Assembly: GCA_037892935.1 (NCBI GenBank)
Contig: JAYXKI010000022.1
Location: forward strand, 1-64,000
Length of the DNA stretch: 64,000 nt
DNA from: Phlebopus portentosus
Lineage: Eukaryota > Basidiomycota > Agaricomycetes > Boletales > Boletinellaceae
Reading direction: 5' to 3'
In this document: positions 57,479-64,000 of the stretch, piece after piece
How positions within the stretch are numbered: the stretch's first letter is position 1
Layout: every line of letters begins with the position of its first letter
The notes under the pieces: model-generated
Database searches by the model: none
Told to the model about the DNA's origin: nothing
What the model saw: the letters and a program-made list of their open reading frames with translations, nothing else
Program-made: the position numbers and the translations under genes

Positions 57479-60075
57479 TTGGACTCGTTAAAATATAATT
57501 GTCCTGTTGTACAATACCAAGATGCGAATATCAGCGACGGTTTTACCCTTCGAGAACTCCTTACCAATGTAATACCTGATGAACCTGAAGCAGACGATGA
57601 TGACTTCGACGTCTACACAGATTTGTTGGTTAGAAAAGTGAATGCGCAAGCAGGCAATTCAAACGAGCTTAGAGTGGAAGAGCGGAATCAAACTGCTATA
57701 AAAAATGAGGTTGAGGCGGAAGCACCTTACCGCGAGAATGTTGTTGCTCAGGCGAACGATACTGAAGCAGTGTGGGATGTGGTTGGCAGATGCGCAGCTG
57801 AGGTATGGCGCGAGGGCATAGTGGACACAGATCAATTCGTCTGGAGGGCGGGAGGAAAAGAGTTGGACGCCTTCGTTAGCATCGTACATCCAAAGGTAGC
57901 GGGTGATGATGAAGTAGACTTGTCAAACCCTCTACTTAAAGAGGAAAACTTCATCGATGCTCACGCTCTAATCAACTCGGGATGCACAGGCTCATGTATC
58001 GACAAAGGTTTTGTCAAACGGTACGGCTTCCCCACTCAAAGGTACATTTGACCCAGACCAGTCTTTAATGCGGATGGGACAAGCAACAAGGGTGGATTGA
58101 TCAAGGAATATGTGATTGTATGGATGTTCTTTGGGAAACATGAAGAAGAGATTCGATTGGTGGTGACATCCTTAGCATCGAGCAACATCTTCCTCGGACA
58201 TGACTGGTTGATGAAGCACAATCCTGAAATCGATTGGAGAGCGGGAACAGTTAAGTTCACACGTTGCCCTGACGAATGCAACTCACCATCCTTGAGTGAG
58301 GAGATAGACAAAGAGTTTGTGAGGAATGTGCGGATGAAGGAAGCAGCGAAGTGGCCACCTTACCTGGAAGAGTATGCGGATGTCTTTAGTGAAGAATTGT
58401 TTGAACACCTGCCGAAGCACCGAACATGGGACCATGCTATAGACGTGAAGCTGGATTTCAAGCCCAGCAATTGTAAGGTCTATCCATTGTCACCAAAGGA
58501 ACAAGAGGTGATGAAGGAGTTCATAGAGGAAAACCTAGCATCAGGATGCATCCGACAGTCGAAATCCCCAATGGCGTCTCTATTCTTCTTTATCAAGAAG
58601 GAAGATGGGAGCTTACGAGCAATCCAAGACTATTGAAAGCTCAATGAAGGGACGGTCAAGAATAAGTACCCATTGCCGCTGATAAACGAGCTCATCGATA
58701 AAGTCAAAGATGCAAAGTACATCACGAAGCTCGACATTTGCTGGGGATACTATAACATTTGGATCCGCGAAGGCGACGAATGGAAGGCAGCGTTCAGGAC
58801 GAACTTAGGCTTATTCGAACTGACGGTCATGTTTTTCAGATTGTGCAACGCACCAGCGACTTTTCAAGGATTCATGAACAATATCTTTCGAGAACTAATC
58901 CATGAGGGTATTGTTATCATTTACCTCGACGACATCCTCATTTTCTCGAACAATCTGGAGGAACATTGCAAGCGCACCAAACGAGTCTTTGAGATCCTTC
59001 ACCAAAATGGACTTTTCCTGAAACCACAGAAATGTGAGTTCGAGGTCAATACAGTTAAGTATCTCGGACACATCATCAGTAATGGTGAGGTTCAAATGGA
59101 TCTGAAAAAGACGGCAGCAGTTCAAGAGTGGCCGATCCCACGGAATGTTCACAAACTGCAACAATTCCTGAGACTAGGGAATTGGTTGCGATGATTCGTA
59201 AAAGACTATAGCTCTGTCGTTAAACCACTGACGGTGCTGACGGGTAAGGTGGAATGGAAGTGGGGAGAGGAGGAACAATGAGCGTTCAAAGAGTTGAAGG
59301 GTCGGTTGAGTAGTCCTCCGGTTCTAGCCATACCGAACGAGGAGGGTCCTTTCTGGGTCAAAGCAGATGCATCAGACTTTGCATCTGGAGGAGTGCTCCT
59401 TCAGAAACAAGACGACAAGTGGAAGGTGATAGCCTATCAATCGTCAACCTTCTTGGAGGCTGAACGAAATTACGAGATCTATGATAAAGAGATGCTCGCA
59501 ATCATTCAAGCTCTCAAGGAATGGCGACAATACCTCCAAGGAGCCAAGAGACCCTTCGAAGTGTGGACCGATCACGCAAACTTGACGTATTTCTGATCAC
59601 CTCAAAAGTTGAATTGTCGACAAGCTCGTTGGCGACTCGACTTAGCCGAATTCGACTTCATGTTAGTACACAAGCCAGGGAAGACGTTGGGCAAAGCTGA
59701 CATACTGTCGCATTGGGCCGACTACAACAAAGGCGAACAGGATAATGAGGGCGTCACGTTCATCAGAGACGAATGGCTGGTCAGAGGAGCGGTAGAGACG
59801 TCAAGAGACGTGCTGATCGAGAAGATTCGAAAGGCACAAATGGAGTTGAGTGAGGGGGAGAGACCAGTGAACTTAGTATTCGAGGATGGGTTGTGGAAGA
59901 AGGAGGTGATGGTTAAGCTCTCAACGACGAAGACCAAGAAATTTTCAAAATGTTTTCGTACCGACGAGCGTGAAGGAGGAAGTAATGAGAGAGTGCCACA
60001 ACTCGACATTGGCAGGCCACCCAGGAGCAAACAAGATGGTTGCGCTGGCAAACAGAAGTTTCTGATGGCCTAACA
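57479..60075 (+). pseudogene. Protease, reverse transcriptase and RNase H of element Z
   Basis: Protease motif reads INSGCTGSCID, where an active enzyme needs DSG, so the catalytic Asp is now Asn. Then SNIFLGHDWLMKHNPEIDWR. RT: HAIDVKLDFKPSN, MASLFFFIKKEDGSLRAIQD, a TGA where RT has Arg (DY-stop-KLN), [28 protein letters not shown] and the active site [13 protein letters not shown]. RNase H: WVKADASDFASGGVLLQKQD, YEIYDKEMLAIIQALKEW, VWTDHANLTYF then a TGA. Stops at 58048, 58633, 59192, 59279 and 59594 are mostly TGA. A one-base frameshift near 59955 leads into the integrase. The LTR-proximal order matches Ty3/gypsy. Confidence 0.9.
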
Positions 60076-62349
60076 TGTACGTCAATGTCAGGAGCTATGT
60101 GCGGGGATGTGATCGTTGTCAGTGAACGAAGGCCCTCAGGACAACAAGGGCAAAGGTTTTACACCCAAATGAGGTGCCGGAGGTGCCATAGCAAGTTGTC
60201 ACGGTCGACCTGATTGGAGAATTGCCGGAGTTGAATGGGTTTAATGCAATTTGCGTTGTAGTCGACCGCTTCAGCAAACAAATCCATGTGATACTGACGA
60301 CGACGAAACTGACGGCAGAAGGAATGGCGAGGATTTACAGGGACCATATCTTCCAGTTGCACGGTGTAGAGATACCTGCGGATTTGAGCTTGGATCTACT
60401 CTATTTGGATGATCTGACATGCCGATCATCAGAACGATCGACCTTGACCATATGTGGAAGGATCTGCAGTGTGGATCAGTAGGTTGTGCATTTACGGTTC
60501 AGCAGCCTTCTGTTCCCCTCCATCCAGCCTCACTCTCTATTGTCTACCCCTTTCAGACGACAGGCTGTGATGCAGATGACTTGGTTGGATGTCCATATTT
60601 ACATTTTATTTGGTTTCTTTCCTTATTTATTTCCCTGAATCATGTTTCGAGCCTTTGTTGTATGGGTGGCTCACTGCTGTATATAAGCCTCCTGTGCTGC
60701 TCTAATGAAAAGGGAGAGCCCCAGAACGCCCCAGTTTCGACTCATATCATCTCCAGTCAAGTTCCCTAGTCTCCCAGCTTTGTCTTAGTCCATTCCCTCG
60801 AGTTCCAGTCCAGTTCCGACAGTTGCACCAGTTGTGCATATACTCCAGCCCAGCAGATTGTCGATTTTGCTATATCTCCATCAGTTCTCCACCGATCACC
60901 TCGGTCCAGCATTCATTCGATTCGTCTCATCGTTTTGCATCTTCGAGTATTTTTATCCACGAGTTCCGCAGAGTTCCGCTTCATTTCGCCAAGTTCCGAT
61001 TTTATGATAGTTTTCCGATATCTTGTTCAGTCTGTATCTCCCTCATTTCTTATCCGTTCATTGTGATTCTTGATCTGTTAGGATCGTGTCGACGAGTACT
61101 TTTGATCTCTTATTTTACATCATCGTCTTAGCTAGCTAGTTTTCGACCTCAGAGTAGGTGGCTCAGTTTACACTTCCGACATGGCACCCTTTTGTATTTT
61201 GTTTCCCCCTTCTCTAAGCCATTCCCCTCGACACCAGCATACACTCCTCACATTTTAGACACTCCCTCTTACATTGTACACATCTGGTTGACCCCCAGAG
61301 GTCGAACTCAGACCTTCAGACTGTCAGTTGGCCTTCAGAGCCAGCAGACACGTTTCAACGGGTTACCTCGAAAGATCATTCATGATCGAGGAGTACAATT
61401 CGATGCGAAGATGATGAGGGAGCTGTACAAACTCCTTCACATCGAAGGCAACCCATCAACAGCGTACCACCCTCAAACAGACGGGCAGACAGAATGAGTT
61501 AATCAAGAACTCGAACAGTACCTTCGACTATACGTCAATCATCAACAATCGGACTGGGCGGACTGGTTAGCTCTCGCAGAGTTTGCGCACAACAATTGCA
61601 AACATTCAGCGACCAAACTATCACCTTTCTTTGTCAACACGGGACAACACCCTTCAGGCTTTACGGGTGTTGGAACAACATCATCCAATTTATTGGCAGA
61701 AGAGTTTGCCAAACATGTCAAGGGAATACACGAACTCGCTCAGGCCAATCTGACCCAGGCCAATGAAGACATGAAGCACTTTTACGATCGTCACACTGGA
61801 AAGTCGGTAGTCTATGAGATGGGACAAAAGGTCTTCTTGGATGGTCGAAACATTAAGATGATCCGACCGACAAAGAAGATGGACGACAAATGATTTGGCC
61901 CGTTCGAGGTTATGGAAAAGGTGGGCGCGAGCGCGTATAAGCTAAAGATCCCAAAGACATGGAAACACATTCATCCCGTCTTTAACGAGATCCTGCTCAA
62001 ACCGGCTGTTCAACCATCTTTCGAATCACAAAAGAAGCTGCCTCCACCCCCGCCAGTGATCATTGACGAACAGGAAGAGTACGAGGTTGAAGAAATACTC
62101 GACTCATGTCTACATCGAGGCAGGCTCCAATTCTTGGTCAAGTGGGTTGGATATAATGAAGCGACATGGCAGCCGGAGTCCGACGTCAAGGATAATGCGC
62201 AGGAATCAATTCAAGAATTCTATCGCAAACATCCTGGGGCCCCGAGGAAGTTAACAATACCTCGACAAAGCCTGCGAGTGCTGTACAAGTTCACATCCTC
62301 AGAAGGCTTATGTGGTTGGTCGGGACGCCCAACCTTGAGAGGGGGGTGA
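59956..62349 (+). pseudogene. Integrase with chromodomain of element Z, split by W2
   Basis: Zinc-binding part ECHNSTLAGHPGANKMVALA then VRGCDRCQ. Core: VTVDLIGELPELNGFNAICV, VVDRFSKQI, IFQLHG, then the W2 insertion, then [18 protein letters not shown] and [10 protein letters not shown], so D, D and E are all kept. C-terminal part KVFLDGRNIKMIRPTKKMDD, then FGPFEVMEKVGASAYKLKIP. The chromodomain at about 62080-62240 reads YEVEEILDSC, RLQFLVKWVGYNEATWQPES, which would guide insertion to modified chromatin (family knowledge). TGA or TAG stops occur at 60122, 60190, 61496 and 61891. Confidence 0.9.
60365..61357 (+). mobile_element. Solo LTR W2, 993 bp, TSD acgg
   Basis: TGTAGAG...GTTTCA ends, duplication acgg at 60361-60364 and 61358-61361. 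It carries a TATATAAG box near 60680. It interrupts the integrase between FQLHG and LPRKII; one acgg restores the frame. W1 is its more decayed relative. Confidence 0.88.
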
Positions 62350-62767
62350 TGTAAGGACTCGAACATTTTCCTTTTCATTTCTTATGTCATCATTCATTTT
62401 AATATTCTTTTTCCTTTTCTTTTATTTTTCTTGTGCACTTATTCATCCATTTGCTGGAACATTCCACAATGTTCTATCACGCTCACTAATCATCCTACTC
62501 CTTGTCATGTGACTTCCTATTAGAGTAGACCTTTCCCACACTCAAAGTCTATATAAGTAGATAGTTTGACTCTTTCATTCCTTGTCTTTCTATTCTACTT
62601 ACCTTCATTGCGACATAGGTATCTACTCTTGTATTATTAGTTTACTGAATTCTACTTACCTTCATTGCGACATAGCGTGCGTATAGCCCGGCAACTCATG
62701 TCAGCCAGTTGTTTGTTGTTGTATTGGCCACCTCGAGATCGACGCCTGTTAGTCTCGCCGCCTAACA
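62350..62767 (+). repeat. 3' LTR of element Z (418 bp)
   Basis: Same length as the 5' LTR, TGTAAGGACTC to CGCCTAACA. Preceded by a purine tract. Confidence 0.9.
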
Positions 62768-62996
62768 GGGTCCTCCCTCTTGTCATGTTCATCTTCATAA
62801 TATCATTGACCAGGTTCCTCTAGAACGTCTTCGGCAGCTACCTTGCCAGGTACTTGCTGCATTAGTGGGTGAGAATTGCCTCCACTATTCTGTCTCTGAA
62901 GCCTTTTGAAATGCTCTTGATTAGGCTGCATAATTCAGTGCGTAAAGCATCTGATTCTATGTCACATTGGGTATCCACAATTTTCATAACACAGAT

Positions 62997-63440
62997 CCCT
63001 GATTTTCTTTTCTTTTAAATCAGATGGCTTCTTTGGATAAGCACAACATGACATGAGACAAAGGAATCTATCAATTCACCATGTACATGATAAGTTTGCT
63101 GTGATCACAACTGAGACACTCAAATATTTTCTTGTGCTTATTATAAATCATATCATAGAGGTGAGAAACAAGCACCTCTTTCTCCAGAGTTACTTCTTCC
63201 GGTCTGATATTAATGTCTCCAGGATACAAAACAAAGTATAGCACACTGTTCAACATGGTGGCTTGCATAGAAAACAGAGTTGGTGTGACTGTCATTCAAA
63301 TTGTTTGTCTCTTATGTCTCAGGATTGGCACGTGACTCTTCTGTACGTAGTACAAATTAAACTCTTCATTATTTAACTGCCGTGAATCCTTATTTTTCAC
63401 TGTCACTGACAATCACCGACCGGACGACGACCAGACTGCA
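62997..63440. other. Border from the transposon nest to host DNA
   Basis: AT-rich, no gene recognised. It includes the upstream region of the gene starting at 63474. Confidence 0.4.
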
Positions 63441-63461
63441 ATGGCTCGACTTCATTTCTGA
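63441..63461 (+). promoter_or_regulatory. Possible upstream ORF, 6 codons
   Basis: ATG GCT CGA CTT CAT TTC TGA ends 12 bases before the main start codon. If the transcript begins upstream it could dampen translation of the next gene. Confidence 0.25.
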
Positions 63462-63473
63462 CCTTTCTCTGGA

Positions 63474-64000
63474 ATGATGGCTTCGTCTCCTTTGGAAAAG
63501 CCATGCAAGAATATCAATTGTACGTCTATTCCCCGTTCTTATTCCGCGTCTCCATTTGATCATCAACTGTAGTCGCAGCGCTGTCCGAAAACTGGGATGA
63601 CGAGTTCCGATTAGAGGCACCCAGCACGGAGTCTTCCAAGCGCCCAGCTACAAGCTCATCCGCAAAGAACGATAGAAAGTGCAAGTCCGGATCTGACAAT
63701 GAGGATACGGGTATGATCATCAACATGTACATGTCTTCACGAAAAGCTGCTGACGAGAGTAGTCCAATTTCATTCTCCTCAGACCCCACAACGTAATGTC
63801 ACCGACGGTCTTCGTACTTGGTCTGAATCACCCGCTTCGCAGCGCCAGCGTACCGCGCTTGGGCCTAAACGACTTAGCAGACAGGAAGGTCGAGAAAACT
63901 GGGACGACGATTTTCTCGATTCTGCCGATTCTCCAGCAAGGCCGTCAGCGTCGAATCCTACAAGTCGTCATCGGGGGCCGATGCGTGCCCAAACAAGCGA
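63474..64000 (+). CDS. 5' end of a gene with ENWDD motifs, possibly Byr4/Bfa1-like (partial)
   Basis: Exons 63474-63519, 63573-63710 and 63763 to beyond the window. Introns of 53 and 52 nt are GT-AG; the second uses the AG at 63761-63762, because the later AG at 63782 breaks the frame. The product begins MMASSPLEKPCKNIN, has SENWDDEFRLEAP, then a Ser/Lys-rich stretch, then RENWDDDFLDSADSP. Repeated acidic ENWDD(D/E)F motifs with low-complexity linkers recall Byr4/Bfa1, the GAP scaffold that inhibits the septation initiation GTPase at the spindle pole. That assignment rests on motif memory only and the rest of the gene is not in view. A second ATG directly follows the first. Confidence 0.5.

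Larger units (their letters stand above)
55180..62767 (+). mobile_element. Ty3/gypsy chromovirus Z, 7588 bp, TSD gggtc
   Basis: Two 418-bp LTRs (55180-55597 and 62350-62767, TGTAAGG...TAACA) flank gag, protease, RT, RNase H, integrase and a C-terminal chromodomain on the plus strand. The duplication gggtc is at 55175-55179 and 62768-62772. A purine tract (GAGAGGGGGG) precedes the 3' LTR. It is dead: many in-frame TGA codons, a frameshift near 59955 and solo LTR W2 inside the integrase. The LTRs differ at about 25 positions, all transitions, with no indels. Confidence 0.93.
53785..62991 (-). mobile_element. Solo LTR X4, TSD cagat, split by element Z
   Basis: LTR of family X (about 1614 bp after removing Z and its TSD), starting TGTTAGGACCAAC and ending TTTTCATAACA. 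The duplication cagat is at 53780-53784 and 62992-62996. Element Z sits inside its U3 ORF. Confidence 0.88.

Noticed and set aside
60823..61131. ORF of about 102 codons in W2, mirrored at 49981-50289 in W1
   Set aside because: The similarity follows simply from the two copies of the same LTR. The frame lies downstream of the TATA box in R/U5, is Ser/Ile/Phe-rich and shows no start context or family.
1..64000. CRISPR arrays, bacterial operons, rRNA or tRNA genes
   Set aside because: No regularly spaced direct repeats or rRNA sequence were seen, and no cloverleaf was convincing by eye; a tRNA scan was not possible here.

Overview
The window is nuclear DNA of a filamentous basidiomycete, most likely an agaricomycete (mushroom class). 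The evidence is very short introns (about 48-90 nt) with GT-AG ends, a ricin-B-type mushroom lectin, a relic of the spermidine synthase/saccharopine reductase (SPE3-LYS9) fusion that is characteristic of basidiomycetes, an expanded F-box/LRR family and Ty3/gypsy chromoviruses. Nothing prokaryotic was seen.

Layout. 0.1-0.7 kb: a three-exon beta-trefoil lectin (-). 1.9-3.6 kb: a frameshifted, 5'-truncated SPE3-LYS9 pseudogene (-). 4.4-9.2 kb: two convergent AIF/FSP1-like FAD oxidoreductase paralogues. Each has nine exons, eight introns in the same places and 518 codons. 10.7-21.5 kb: a cluster of five F-box/LRR paralogues, all derived from the minus strand. Two are intact (573 and 560 aa) and three are dead. 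One dead copy carries both an internal inversion of about 840 bp and a 760-bp fold-back DNA transposon whose insertion can be reversed on paper to give an in-frame 3' end. 22.0-29.9 kb: a large Zn2Cys6 transcription factor (-), whose zinc cluster is split across a 34-nt exon flanked by unusually long introns. 29.9-32.6 kb: a gene-poor upstream region.

32.6-63.0 kb: a nested nest of LTR retrotransposons, resolved here by target-site duplications (TSDs). Four families are seen. X is a Ty3/gypsy element with a 15.7-kb full-length copy on the minus strand (TSD ttgga) and two solo LTRs. Y is a LTR-like repeat of about 1.55 kb, with two complete copies (TSDs tctcc and ccttc) and one shattered copy. 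Z is a 7.6-kb Ty3/gypsy chromovirus on the plus strand (TSD gggtc). W is a 993-bp solo LTR with 4-bp TSDs, present twice. The order of insertion can be read: Y3, then X into Y3, then Y1 and Y2 into X; X3 and W1 into Y3; X4, then Z into X4, then W2 into the integrase gene of Z. All coding regions are decayed, mostly by C:G to T:A transitions.

Most unusual signals. (1) The LTRs of X and Y each carry a long sense ORF in U3, upstream of the TATA box (about 327 and 213 codons), with no family I recognise. This looks like a retrotransposon accessory gene. (2) X and Z both show an 11-nt perfect complement between the putative 5' end of the transcript and the primer-binding site next to the 5' LTR. 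This is the self-priming arrangement known from Tf1/sushi elements.

63.4-64.0 kb: the 5' end of a plus-strand gene with repeated ENWDD motifs, possibly Byr4/Bfa1-like, running off the window.
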